DNA of 64,000 nucleotides from Salmonella enterica subsp. houtenae serovar Houten. GTDB lineage: Bacteria; Pseudomonadota; Gammaproteobacteria; Enterobacterales; Enterobacteriaceae. Shown here one piece after another: positions 1-8,687 of this stretch (within the stretch, counting starts at the first letter, position 1; each line of letters opens with the position of its first letter). Both the position numbers and the translations under genes were made by a program. The notes under the pieces were generated by a model, which was given only the letters and a program-made list of their open reading frames with translations, did not search any database and was not told where the DNA came from. The stretch is from the NCBI GenBank assembly GCA_900478215.1, contig LS483478.1, forward strand, positions 1,674,001-1,738,000, given 5' to 3'.

Positions 1-1219
1 AATAGAGAGGTTGATTGTCTTTATGACGAACCAGCGAGACGGCCAGCAGCGCCCAGACGACATCGCCGTTGCGGGTGTAGTAGCGTTTTTCCATGGAATA
101 GCTGTTGATATCGCCGCGCACCAGCATGTTTAGCTGTTCAAGGTCGTTATTCAGGTCTTCCGGCCAGGTCAATTGCTGAAATGTCATCGCGCGTAATTCA
201 TCCTGGCTATAGCCAAGAAAATGGCTCAGGGATTTATTGACCTGTAGCCACTGGCCCTCCGTACCGACCAGCGCCATGCCAATGGCGGAATATTCCATCG
301 CGTTGCGAAAACGGGATTCGCTCTCGGTGATATGTTTGCGCTCTGTGCGAAACGCGTACATCACCATCGTCATCATATTAGCAGGCAGCAGGATCATTAA
401 AAAAGGCAGCCACGGCATATTGACCATCACGTCGGTTTTCGGCGTGGCGAGCAGCGTGGGGTCATTGGCCAGCATGAGCGAGACTACGATAACGGTAGCT
501 AAAAAAATTAAAAACGCCTCCATTCGCGGCAGGCGCACCGCACTCCACATCAGCAGGACGATAACGCACGTAAACGGCCACGGAATATAGCGCATAGCCA
601 GCCAGCTTAGCGCCAGCGTAATGACCAGCGTCAATAGCGTTTCCAGCAACAGATGCGGGTCGCGATGACGCAACAGATAGTGTGGTTTAAACAGTAAACC
701 TAACGGCACCAGCGCCAGCGCGCCGATGGCTTCCGATAATACCCAAATCAGAAACGCTTTCGAGGCGACCGCTTCCGACGATAGTAGCCAAAATAACAGG
801 CCACCGAGTAGCGGCGGAATCACGGCGCTGCCGATAGCCAGCCGGAACCAGTCATTCAAATTTTGTAAGGGGTTATACCTGGGGAGCAGTTTTCGCAGCA
901 GTATCGCGCCAGTGGCCGCCTCGATAATATTTATTGCCGTCCAGCTAAAGTTAAGCGAGGCGGCAGGATATAAAGTCAGTGAGGCGCCGATGCTGCCGAG
1001 CGAGCAGGCGACCGCAATCCTTGGCCACAGACGGCCCGCATGGCGGTAAAACGCTACCATCATAATGGAGGTGGGGAACCACAGCGGCGCGAGTTGGGCG
1101 CCGAAACGTGATAATACGAGCGAAAAGAGCGTAAAGACAAACGCGACCAGGCCTAAACTGACCAGACGCAATAGCGGGTGGGGGACGGTAACGAAAACAT
1201 GTTGGGATGGTTTACTCAT
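1..1219 (-). CDS. yegE: Diguanylate cyclase YegE, N-terminal part (runs off the window)
   Basis: Membrane-anchored regulator that makes cyclic di-GMP. The minus-strand frame is open from an ATG at 1217-1219 to the window edge, giving about 406 residues. The start reads MSKPSQHVFVTVPHPLLRL, close to the E. coli YegE start I remember. The first roughly 290 residues form many hydrophobic segments (MASE1-type sensor). A PAS-like stretch follows, with RFRNAMEYSAIGMALVG and later MEKRYYTRNGDVVWAL. The GGDEF and EAL-like domains of the roughly 1100-residue family lie outside the window and cannot be judged. It is divergent from udk, separated by 330 bases. Confidence 0.93.
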   Translation of the reverse strand, partial: MSKPSQHVFVTVPHPLLRLVSLGLVAFVFTLFSLVLSRFGAQLAPLWFPTSIMMVAFYRHAGRLWPRIAVACSLGSIGASLTLYPAASLNFSWTAINIIEAATGAILLRKLLPRYNPLQNLNDWFRLAIGSAVIPPLLGGLLFWLLSSEAVASKAFLIWVLSEAIGALALVPLGLLFKPHYLLRHRDPHLLLETLLTLVITLALSWLAMRYIPWPFTCVIVLLMWSAVRLPRMEAFLIFLATVIVVSLMLANDPTLLATPKTDVMVNMPWLPFLMILLPANMMTMVMYAFRTERKHITESESRFRNAMEYSAIGMALVGTEGQWLQVNKSLSHFLGYSQDELRAMTFQQLTWPEDLNNDLEQLNMLVRGDINSYSMEKRYYTRNGDVVWALLAVSLVRHKDNQPLY

Positions 1220-1549
1220 TACCACTCTATCCGAATCGCCGGTAACGTCGCGGAATACCGGACGCGTCAGTTTACTCTGTGATTATGCTAGTATAAACGC
1301 GTAATAATTTATACGCTGGCTGGATATAAATTGTGGCTCCCGGCGTATTCCTCCTCCAGACGGGTCGATAAATCCGCTGTCCGCGTTAAAACTGAACGCT
1401 TTTGCATCGCGACGTCGAATGCACCGCCAACAAATTCACCGTGGCATAGCGCCGGACTGGTATCGCGCTGCTGAAATCCCTATAATTGCCGCGTTTGGCG
1501 TTTCGGCGCCCCCCTTCCTTACATCCAGGTTAATCAGGTCGCTAAATTT
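1220..1549. other. Divergent intergenic region yegE/udk
   Basis: This 330-base spacer must hold promoters for both divergent genes. I see no credible small gene in it. It is AT-rich just upstream of yegE (about 1280-1330) and carries a TATAAT-like -10 box before udk, listed separately. Confidence 0.6.
1458..1486 (+). promoter_or_regulatory. Candidate udk promoter
   Basis: A perfect TATAAT lies at 1481-1486, about 64 bases before the udk start. The -35 position (1458-1463, TGGTAT) is a poor match, so this call rests mainly on the -10 hexamer. Confidence 0.45.
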
Positions 1550-2191
1550 ATGACTGATCAGTCTCATCAGTGCGTCATTATCGGTATCGCTGGCGCATCG
1601 GCTTCCGGCAAGAGTCTTATTGCCAGTACCCTTTACCGCGAATTGCGTGAACAAGTGGGTGACGAACATATTGGCGTTATTCCCGAAGACAGTTATTACA
1701 AAGATCAAAGCCATCTGTCGATGGAAGAACGCGTAAAAACCAACTATGACCATCCGAATGCGATGGATCACAGCCTGCTATTTCAGCATCTTCAGGCGCT
1801 CAAGCGCGGTTCGGCGATTGAATTACCGGTATACAGTTATGTTGAGCATACCCGTATGCAGGAAACGGTTCGCGTAGAACCGAAGAAAGTGATTATTCTT
1901 GAAGGGATTCTGTTACTGACCGACGCGCGTTTGCGTGAAGAGATGAACTTATCTATTTTTGTCGATACGCCGCTGGATATCTGTCTGATGCGCCGTATCA
2001 AACGCGATGTGAACGAGCGTGGTCGTTCAATGGATTCGGTGATGGCGCAATATCAGAAAACGGTGCGTCCGATGTTCCTGCAATTTATTGAGCCTTCCAA
2101 ACAATATGCGGATATTATCGTGCCGCGCGGCGGTAAAAACCGCATCGCTATCGATATTCTGAAAGCGAAAATCAGCCAGTTCTTTGAATAA
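1550..2191 (+). CDS. udk: Uridine/cytidine kinase Udk
   Basis: Cytoplasmic pyrimidine salvage enzyme that phosphorylates uridine and cytidine to UMP and CMP using a nucleoside triphosphate. The 213-residue length is standard for the family. The Walker A loop GASASGKS lies at residues 15-22, and the following PEDSYYKDQ and YDHPNAMDH segments are typical of the uridine kinase fold. The ATG at 1550 gives the usual N-terminus MTDQSHQCVIIGIAG. It is followed after 90 bases by dcd on the same strand, and a 7-bp hairpin (arms 2230-2236 and 2251-2257) lies in that gap without a T-run. Confidence 0.97.
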   Translation: MTDQSHQCVIIGIAGASASGKSLIASTLYRELREQVGDEHIGVIPEDSYYKDQSHLSMEERVKTNYDHPNAMDHSLLFQHLQALKRGSAIELPVYSYVEHTRMQETVRVEPKKVIILEGILLLTDARLREEMNLSIFVDTPLDICLMRRIKRDVNERGRSMDSVMAQYQKTVRPMFLQFIEPSKQYADIIVPRGGKNRIAIDILKAKISQFFE

Positions 2192-2281
2192 ATCTGGCGA
2201 ATTGTGTACCGTTCAGTGATAACCTGGTTAGCCCTTGATGTGCTTGATTTAAGGGCTTGATGCGCGAAAGGAGAAAGTGCC

Positions 2282-2863
2282 ATGCGTTTATGCGACCGAG
2301 ATATTGAAGCCTGGCTGGATGAAGGCCGTTTGTCTATCACCCCGCGACCTCCCGTAGAGCGCATTAACGGCGCGACGGTTGATGTGCGTCTTGGCAATAA
2401 ATTTCGAACCTTCCGTGGCCATACGGCAGCGTTTATCGACTTGAGCGGGCCGAAAGATGAAGTAAGCGCGGCGCTGGATCGCGTGATGAGCGATGAAATT
2501 GTTTTGCCGGACGGCGAGGCATTTTATCTGCATCCGGGCGAATTGGCGCTGGCCGTAACCTATGAGTCCGTTACCCTGCCGCCGGATTTAGTGGGCTGGC
2601 TGGATGGTCGTTCCTCGCTGGCGCGTCTGGGGCTGATGGTGCATGTGACGGCGCACCGTATCGATCCAGGCTGGTCGGGCTGCATTGTGCTTGAGTTTTA
2701 CAACTCCGGGAAGCTGCCGCTGGCGTTGCGTCCGGGTATGCTCATCGGCGCGTTGAGCTTTGAGCCGCTGTCCGGCCCGGCAGCGCGGCCTTATAACCGC
2801 CGTCAGGATGCCAAATATCGCGATCAGCAGGGCGCCGTCGCCAGCCGGATTGATAAAGACTGA
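2282..2863 (+). CDS. dcd: dCTP deaminase
   Basis: Deaminates dCTP to dUTP, the main route to dUMP for thymidylate synthesis in enteric bacteria. The 193-residue length is the expected size. The signature GRSSLARLGL lies near residues 111-120, followed by HVTAHRIDPGWSG and the VLEFYNSG stretch with the catalytic glutamate. The start is supported by GAAAGGAG a few bases upstream of the ATG at 2282. asmA follows after 38 bases, so udk-dcd-asmA may be partly co-transcribed. Confidence 0.97.
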   Translation: MRLCDRDIEAWLDEGRLSITPRPPVERINGATVDVRLGNKFRTFRGHTAAFIDLSGPKDEVSAALDRVMSDEIVLPDGEAFYLHPGELALAVTYESVTLPPDLVGWLDGRSSLARLGLMVHVTAHRIDPGWSGCIVLEFYNSGKLPLALRPGMLIGALSFEPLSGPAARPYNRRQDAKYRDQQGAVASRIDKD

Positions 2864-2901
2864 GCCATTCGGCGCAATACTGCCGGTCCATTGAGGGTAG
2901 C

Positions 2902-4758
2902 ATGAGACGATTTCTGACGACGCTGATGATTCTCCTGGTCGTGCTGGTGGCTGGATTCTCTGCGTTGGTATTGTTGGTCAATCCGAATGATTTCCGCGCC
3001 TATATGGTGCAGCAGGTTGCCGCGCGTAGTGGGTACCAGTTGCAACTGGACGGACCGCTGCGCTGGCACGTATGGCCGCAGCTCAGCATCCTTTCCGGGC
3101 GAATGACGCTAACGGCGCAAGGCGCCAGCGAACCGCTGGTGCGGGCTGACAATATGCGCCTGGATGTCGCCTTATGGCCGCTATTGAGTCATCAGCTTCA
3201 TGTTAAGCAGGTCATGCTGAAAGGCGGGGTGATTCAACTGACGCCGCAAACGGAAGCGGTTCGCAGTGATGATACGCCGGTCGCGCCGAAAGATAATACA
3301 TTGCCGGACGTAGCGGAAGATCGCGGCTGGTCGTTCGATATTCGTAGCCTGCGCGTTGCCGACAGCGTGCTGGTTTTCCAGCATGAAAATGATGACCAGG
3401 TCACGGTGCGCGATATTCGTCTGAATATGGAACAAGATGCCGAGCACCGCGGCACGTTTGATTTTTCAGGACGCGTGACCCGCGATCAGCGGGATCTTGC
3501 ATTATCGTTCAGCGGAACGGTGGATGCTTCCGATTATCCGCATAATTTAGCCGCTGGTATCGAACAACTGCGCTGGCAATTGCAGGGCGCGGATCTACCG
3601 GCGCAGGGGATTGAAGGGCAGGGACAATTTCAGGCGCAGTGGCAGGAAGCGCAAAAACGTCTTTCATTTAACCACTTAAATTTAACGGCGAATGACAGTT
3701 CTCTGACCGGGCACGTTCAGGTAACGCTGGCGGAGCGGCCGGAATGGCAAATTGACCTCCAGTCCGGCCAGCTTAATCTGGATAACCTGTTGCCGCATCA
3801 TGACACCGTGGCACAGACGAACGGCGTGGCGTCGCAGGGGCAAAATACGCTCCCCCTGACCAGGCCAGTTATCGCGTCGCGTGTTGATGCGCCGCCTTAT
3901 CAGGGGCTGCAAAGCTTTACGGCGGCGATTTCTTTGCGGGCGGATTCAGTTCGCTGGCGGGGAATGGACTTTACCCAAGTCTCGACGAAGATGTCTAATC
4001 AGGCCGGGTTGCTGGATATCACCGAGTTGCAGGGGAAACTGGCCGACGGACAGATGTCGTTGCCCGGCACGCTGGACGCCCGCACCGCCAGTCCGCGCAT
4101 CGTATTCCATCCTCGCCTCAACCATGTTGAGATTGGGACTATCCTGAAAGCCTTTCATTATCCGATTAGCCTGACCGGTAAGATATCGCTGGTTGGCGAT
4201 TTCTCCGGGGCGGATATTGATGCGGAGGCATTTCGCCACAGTTGGAAAGGAAAAGCGCATGTTGACATGAGCAATACGCGTCTTGAAGGAATGAATTTCC
4301 AGCAACTGGTGCAGCAGGCCGTAGAGCGAAGCGGCGGCGACGCGCAGCAGTCGCAGGAAAATATGGACAACGCGACCCGACTGGATCGCTTCACAACCGA
4401 TCTGACGCTAAATAAGGGTACGCTGACGCTCGACGACATGGTCGGGCAATCTTCTATGCTGGCGTTAACCGGCAGCGGAACGCTGGACCTGGTTAAGCAG
4501 AGCTGCGATACGCAATTTAATCTGCGTGTGCTGGGCGGCTGGAATGGTGATAGCAACCTGATCACCTTCCTGAAAGAGACGCCGGTGCCGCTACGTGTCT
4601 ATGGCAAGTGGCAGGAGCTGAACTACACCCTGCAAGTAGATCAGTTATTGCGTAAGCATTTACAGGATGAGGCGAAACGTCGGCTCAATGACTGGGCGGA
4701 TCGCAATAAAGAAACCCGCAACGGTAAAGATGTGAAAAAGCTGCTGGATAAGCTGTAG
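2902..4758 (+). CDS. asmA: Outer-membrane assembly protein AsmA
   Basis: Large inner-membrane-anchored periplasmic protein of the AsmA/TamB-like group, linked to outer-membrane protein and lipid homeostasis in E. coli. It has 618 residues, the family size. A single N-terminal transmembrane segment (about residues 5-25) is followed by a long beta-rich periplasmic region. The conserved C-terminal block reads LDLVKQSCDTQFNLRVLGGW. GAGGGTAGC precedes the ATG. The exact molecular role is not settled; current views favour phospholipid transport. Confidence 0.95.
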   Translation: MRRFLTTLMILLVVLVAGFSALVLLVNPNDFRAYMVQQVAARSGYQLQLDGPLRWHVWPQLSILSGRMTLTAQGASEPLVRADNMRLDVALWPLLSHQLHVKQVMLKGGVIQLTPQTEAVRSDDTPVAPKDNTLPDVAEDRGWSFDIRSLRVADSVLVFQHENDDQVTVRDIRLNMEQDAEHRGTFDFSGRVTRDQRDLALSFSGTVDASDYPHNLAAGIEQLRWQLQGADLPAQGIEGQGQFQAQWQEAQKRLSFNHLNLTANDSSLTGHVQVTLAERPEWQIDLQSGQLNLDNLLPHHDTVAQTNGVASQGQNTLPLTRPVIASRVDAPPYQGLQSFTAAISLRADSVRWRGMDFTQVSTKMSNQAGLLDITELQGKLADGQMSLPGTLDARTASPRIVFHPRLNHVEIGTILKAFHYPISLTGKISLVGDFSGADIDAEAFRHSWKGKAHVDMSNTRLEGMNFQQLVQQAVERSGGDAQQSQENMDNATRLDRFTTDLTLNKGTLTLDDMVGQSSMLALTGSGTLDLVKQSCDTQFNLRVLGGWNGDSNLITFLKETPVPLRVYGKWQELNYTLQVDQLLRKHLQDEAKRRLNDWADRNKETRNGKDVKKLLDKL

Positions 4759-4772
4759 CCTTTGGCCAAAGG

Positions 4773-4806
4773 GCCGGATGGCGAGGTTAACGCGCCTCCG
4801 GCCTAC
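4773..4806. repeat. REP (repetitive extragenic palindrome) element
   Basis: Between the convergent genes asmA and yegH the sequence GCCGGATGGCG pairs imperfectly with CGCCTCCGGCCTAC, the layout of an enterobacterial REP unit. REP elements often sit at the ends of operons, where they affect mRNA stability or bind gyrase. Confidence 0.7.
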
Positions 4807-4838
4807 CTGGTAAGCAGGCCGGGGCAAGCGAACAGGCG

Positions 4839-6419
4839 TTACATCCTCTGGTCTGACTCACCGTTATGCAGCGGAATTAACTGCACTTTCTGTACTCGAT
4901 GGCTTTCTACCTGCAATGTTTTCAGCAAGTAATCGCCCACCTGAACCTCTTCACCGGTTTTCGGTATGCGCTGCAAATATTCCATCAATAATCCGGCAAT
5001 CGTATGGTATTCCCGTTTTTCATCCAGCGGTAGCGGCACGTACTGCACCAAATCCTCCAGCGGCATATGGCCGTTTGCTGTCCAGGAGCCGTCCGGGTTC
5101 TTCTGAATATCGTGACGGGCGTCAATTTCCTCGACTTCATTCGGCAGATTACCGGCGATAGTCTCCATGACATCGCTTAATGTCACAATGCCTTCAACCG
5201 AGCCAAACTCATCTACGACAAAGGCAAAATGGGTTCTGGCGTTACGGAACTGCTCCAGCGCAGGCAGCAGCGGCAATGTTTCCGGGAAAACCAGCGGTTG
5301 GCGAATCAGCGCCCGCAGGTTGAGCGGTTCGCCGCGCAGCGATTGTTGCAACAGATCGATGACGTGGACGACGCCGAGTAAATCTTCCTGTTCATTTTCA
5401 CCCGTCACGACCAGACGCGTATGCTGGTTCTTTTCCAGCAGAGTGCGGATTTCCGCTTCCGGCGCGTTGAGATCGATATGCTCGATATCGTGACGCGACG
5501 TCATGATGCTACTTACGGTGCGCTGGTTGAGATTCAGCACCCGCTCAATCATCCTGCGCTCCTGCGGATTAAAAATCTGGCTATCGTCATGATCTGCCAG
5601 CATCGCGGCGGTTTCCGCATCCAGTTCGGCATCTTCTTTTTTACCACTAATCAGACGCATCACGGCCTCCGTTGTGCGCTGGCGCAGCGTATGGTTAGCG
5701 GAAAGAAAACGGCGGCGGTTAAAAATAGCCAGTTGGTTGAGCGCCTCGATCATCACTGAGAAGCCGATAGCCGCGTACAGATACCCTTTCGGAATGTGGA
5801 AACCAAACCCTTCCGCCACCAGGCTAAAGCCGATCATTAGCAGGAAGCTAAGACACAAAATTACAATGGTTGGATGGTTGTTCACAAATCGGGTCAGTGA
5901 CTTGCTGGCGAGCAGCATCAGGCTAATGGCGATTATCACTGCCGCCATCATGACCGCCAGGTGATCGACCATCCCCACGGCGGTAATCACGGAGTCGAGA
6001 GAAAAGATAGCGTCCAGCACCACGATTTGCGCGACCACTGCCCAGAATTTCGCCCCCTTACGCTGGGTAGGGTTGGCGCTATCTTTCCCTTCCAGCCGTT
6101 CGTTGAGTTCCATGGTGGCTTTAAAAAGCAGGAAGAAGCCGCCGAACAGCATAATCAGATCGCGGGCGCTGAAGCTTAACGCCTGTACGCTAAAGAGCGG
6201 CTTAGTCAAGGTGACCAGCCACGAGATTGACGCCAGCAGCAGCAGGCGCATGATCATCGCCAGTATCAGGCCGGTAATGCGCGCGCGGTCGCGCTGCCCC
6301 GGTGGTAGTTTTTCAGCGAGGATGGCAATAAAGACCAGGTTATCAATGCCGAGAACAAGTTCGATAACGATTAACGTTACCAGTCCGGCCCAGATTGACG
6401 GATCGGCAATCCATTCCAT
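4839..6419 (-). CDS. yegH: Inner-membrane protein YegH (TerC-like domain plus CBS pair and CorC/HlyC domain)
   Basis: A 526-residue membrane protein. Residues 1 to about 245 hold about seven hydrophobic segments of the TerC family with the acidic motif ELVLGIDNLVF and the internal repeat DAIFSLDSVITA. A CBS pair spans about residues 300-420, with ending motif FAFVVDEFGSVEGIVT, and a C-terminal CorC/HlyC transporter-associated domain follows. The family includes YoaE and is suspected in metal ion transport, but the substrate of YegH is not known. It is divergent from the colanic acid operon and convergent with asmA. Confidence 0.93.
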   Translation of the reverse strand: MEWIADPSIWAGLVTLIVIELVLGIDNLVFIAILAEKLPPGQRDRARITGLILAMIMRLLLLASISWLVTLTKPLFSVQALSFSARDLIMLFGGFFLLFKATMELNERLEGKDSANPTQRKGAKFWAVVAQIVVLDAIFSLDSVITAVGMVDHLAVMMAAVIIAISLMLLASKSLTRFVNNHPTIVILCLSFLLMIGFSLVAEGFGFHIPKGYLYAAIGFSVMIEALNQLAIFNRRRFLSANHTLRQRTTEAVMRLISGKKEDAELDAETAAMLADHDDSQIFNPQERRMIERVLNLNQRTVSSIMTSRHDIEHIDLNAPEAEIRTLLEKNQHTRLVVTGENEQEDLLGVVHVIDLLQQSLRGEPLNLRALIRQPLVFPETLPLLPALEQFRNARTHFAFVVDEFGSVEGIVTLSDVMETIAGNLPNEVEEIDARHDIQKNPDGSWTANGHMPLEDLVQYVPLPLDEKREYHTIAGLLMEYLQRIPKTGEEVQVGDYLLKTLQVESHRVQKVQLIPLHNGESDQRM

Positions 6420-6576
6420 AGTAAGAGCAATACCTTCTGTAATATGACAATTGTCACAATTCGATCATGGATAATACGGCGGAAAAATGCAATGCCGTAG
6501 AGCAATTTCTCTTTGTTGTGGGCGATAAAATAACTTTAAAATAGCCGCAATGTTTCTGTCGGAAACTAAATAATGT

Positions 6577-6590
6577 CAAGAATATATTTA
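6577..6590 (+). promoter_or_regulatory. Candidate RcsAB box of the wza operon
   Basis: CAAGAATATATTTA matches 10 of 14 positions of the RcsAB consensus TAAGAATATTCCTA, with a complete AAGAATAT left half. It lies about 500 bases upstream of wza. Colanic acid operons are activated through RcsA-RcsB bound far upstream of wza. The right half-site is poor, so this is only a candidate. Confidence 0.4.
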
Positions 6591-6875
6591 GGAAATATCG
6601 CAGGCAGAGTGGAGTAAATAAATATTGTCAACATCAATAAAATCCTAAAATTATCTGTTAATTCATTTAATATTAATCTTAAAAATATAGAATAGCGGGT
6701 TTGTTACCTTGCCTGTCATTAGGTTAGCTGCAACAATTCTTGCAGGATTAAGATAGCGCTATTAAATATCCTGTCACGACATCGAGAAAACTATTAATAC
6801 GTAACCTTTATTTCGCTGAAGATTTTTATCTGAACGAAGATGAAATCGGAGGGGAGTGCGAAAACTTAAAATTAT

Positions 6876-6914
6876 CAGTGCATTGGTAGCTAAGAAGCCA
6901 GGGGCGGTAGCGTG
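6876..6914 (+). promoter_or_regulatory. JUMPstart with ops element (RfaH recruitment), colanic acid operon
   Basis: CAGTGCATTGGTAGC followed by GAAGCCAGGGGCGGTAGCGT is the 39-bp JUMPstart sequence found before enterobacterial polysaccharide operons. Its core GGCGGTAGCGT at 6903-6913 is the ops element, which pauses RNA polymerase and loads the antiterminator RfaH. This is how such a long operon is read to its end. Confidence 0.93.
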
Positions 6915-7092
6915 CCTGATAGCCTCAATATAAGCCTTTATTATTCTGTCAATAGCCTGCGGATGAATTGATTTTTTTTCAGAATGATGCCAGTTAATTT
7001 TCTCTTTCATTAACTGCAAGGTAAATGTGCACGGACGAAGCCGCTATTTAAATTGCACAGGATAATTACTCTGCCAAAGTGATAAATAATCA

Positions 7093-8232
7093 ATGATGAA
7101 ATCCAAAATGAAATTGATGCCATTATTGGCGTCGCTCAGCTTGATAAGTGGTTGCACAGTACTTCCGGGCAGCAATATGTCTACGATGGGGAAAGATGTG
7201 ATCAAACAGCAAGACGCTGATTTTGATCTCGACCGGATGGTCAATGTGTATCCGCTGACGCCACGGCTGGTTGAGCAATTACGCCCGCGGCCCAATGTCG
7301 CGCAACCGAATATGTCGCTGGACCAGGAGATCGCCCGCTATCAGTATCGTGTCGGGCCTGGCGATGTGCTGAATGTCACCGTCTGGGATCACCCTGAATT
7401 GACCACGCCAGCGGGTCAGTATCGTAGCTCAAGCGATACCGGCAACTGGGTGCAGCCGGACGGCACCATGTTTTATCCCTACATTGGCAAGGTTAGCGTC
7501 GTCGGTAAAACTCTGTCAGAGATTCGCAGTGATATTACCGGGCGTTTAGCGAAGTACATCGCGGACCCGCAGGTGGATGTCAATATCGCCGCTTTCCGCT
7601 CGCAAAAAGCGTATATCTCCGGCCAGGTGAATAAATCCGGCCAGCAGGCTATTACTAACGTGCCGCTAACCGTCCTGGATGCGATTAACGCTGCGGGCGG
7701 CCTGACCGATATGGCGGACTGGCGCAACGTCGTGTTGACGCACAACGGCAAAGAACAGCGCATTTCGCTACAGGCGCTGATGCAAAATGGCGATCTTAGC
7801 CAGAACCGCTTGCTCTACCCTGGCGACATCCTGTATGTGCCGCGCAATGACGATCTGAAAGTCTTTGTGATGGGCGAAGTGAAAAAACAGAGCACCCTCA
7901 AAATGGACTTCAGCGGCATGACGCTCACCGAAGCATTAGGCAATGCGGAAGGCATCGATCTGACCACCTCCAACGCCAGCGGCATCTTTGTGATTCGTCC
8001 GTTGAAAGGCGAGGGTGGACGCGGCGGCAAGATCGCCAATATCTACCAGCTTGATATGTCTGACGCCACTTCATTGGTGATGGCGACGGAATTCCGACTT
8101 CAGCCTTACGATGTGGTGTATGTCACGACCGCGCCGGTTGCTCGCTGGAACCGCCTGATCAATCAGTTGCTGCCGACCATTAGCGGTGTCCGTTATATGA
8201 CGGATACGGCCAGCGACATTCATACCTGGTAA
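7093..8232 (+). CDS. wza: Wza, outer-membrane polysaccharide export channel (lipoprotein)
   Basis: Octameric outer-membrane translocon through which colanic acid leaves the cell. The protein has 379 residues. A lipoprotein signal ends in the lipobox LISGC, so Cys21 is the likely lipidated residue. The Poly_export domain (YQYRVGPGDVLNVTVWDHPE, about residues 85-105) and two SLBB-type beta-grasp repeats follow, then a C-terminal amphipathic helix region ending NQLLPTISGVRYM that forms the pore. First gene of the operon; wzb starts 5 bases after its stop. Confidence 0.97.
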   Translation: MMKSKMKLMPLLASLSLISGCTVLPGSNMSTMGKDVIKQQDADFDLDRMVNVYPLTPRLVEQLRPRPNVAQPNMSLDQEIARYQYRVGPGDVLNVTVWDHPELTTPAGQYRSSSDTGNWVQPDGTMFYPYIGKVSVVGKTLSEIRSDITGRLAKYIADPQVDVNIAAFRSQKAYISGQVNKSGQQAITNVPLTVLDAINAAGGLTDMADWRNVVLTHNGKEQRISLQALMQNGDLSQNRLLYPGDILYVPRNDDLKVFVMGEVKKQSTLKMDFSGMTLTEALGNAEGIDLTTSNASGIFVIRPLKGEGGRGGKIANIYQLDMSDATSLVMATEFRLQPYDVVYVTTAPVARWNRLINQLLPTISGVRYMTDTASDIHTW

Positions 8233-8237
8233 TCGTT

Positions 8238-8687
8238 ATGTTTAACAAAATTTTAGTGGTTTGTGTGGGGAACGTTTGCCGGTCCCCGACGGCGGAACGT
8301 TTACTAAAGCGCTTTCATCCCTCGCTGACGGTTGCGTCCGCCGGGTTAGGCGCGCTGGTCGGCAAAGGAGCCGATCCTGCGGCGGCGAGCGTGGCGAGCG
8401 CCCACGATCTGTCTTTGGAAAACCACTGCGCAAGGCAAATTTCCGCGCGTCTGTGCCGGGAATATGACCTGATTCTGACGATGGAGAAACGTCATATCGC
8501 CGCCCTGTGCGACATTGCGCCGGAAATGCGCGGCAAGGTAATGCTGTTTGGTCACTGGGACAGCGAGCGTGAAATACCGGACCCGTATCGCAAAAGCCGT
8601 GATGCGTTTGAGGCGGTGTACACATTACTGGAAAGGTCTGCCCGCCAGTGGGCGCAGGCACTGAATGCAGAGCAGGGAAAACCATGA
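8238..8687 (+). CDS. wzb: Wzb, low-molecular-weight protein tyrosine phosphatase
   Basis: Cytoplasmic phosphatase that removes phosphate from the tyrosine kinase Wzc; the cycle controls colanic acid polymerisation and export. The 149 residues carry the P-loop CVGNVCRS with nucleophile Cys9 and Arg15, and the general-acid motif DPYRKS with Asp115. The stop overlaps the wzc start as ATGA, consistent with coupled translation. Confidence 0.97.
   Translation: MFNKILVVCVGNVCRSPTAERLLKRFHPSLTVASAGLGALVGKGADPAAASVASAHDLSLENHCARQISARLCREYDLILTMEKRHIAALCDIAPEMRGKVMLFGHWDSEREIPDPYRKSRDAFEAVYTLLERSARQWAQALNAEQGKP

Larger units (their letters stand above)
6420..7092. promoter_or_regulatory. Long leader and control region of the colanic acid operon
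   Basis: This 673-base AT-rich region separates yegH from wza and holds no credible gene. It contains a possible RcsAB box near 6577, a short hairpin (CTGCAA at 6728-6733, TTGCAG at 6740-6745), and a JUMPstart/ops element at 6876-6914. The wza promoter should lie between the RcsAB box and the JUMPstart, but I could not fix its -10 and -35 boxes. Confidence 0.75.

Noticed and set aside
8648..8683. Upstream start for wzc
   Set aside because: It would add 12 residues overlapping wzb. The ATG at 8684 gives the family N-terminus and the ATGA overlap.
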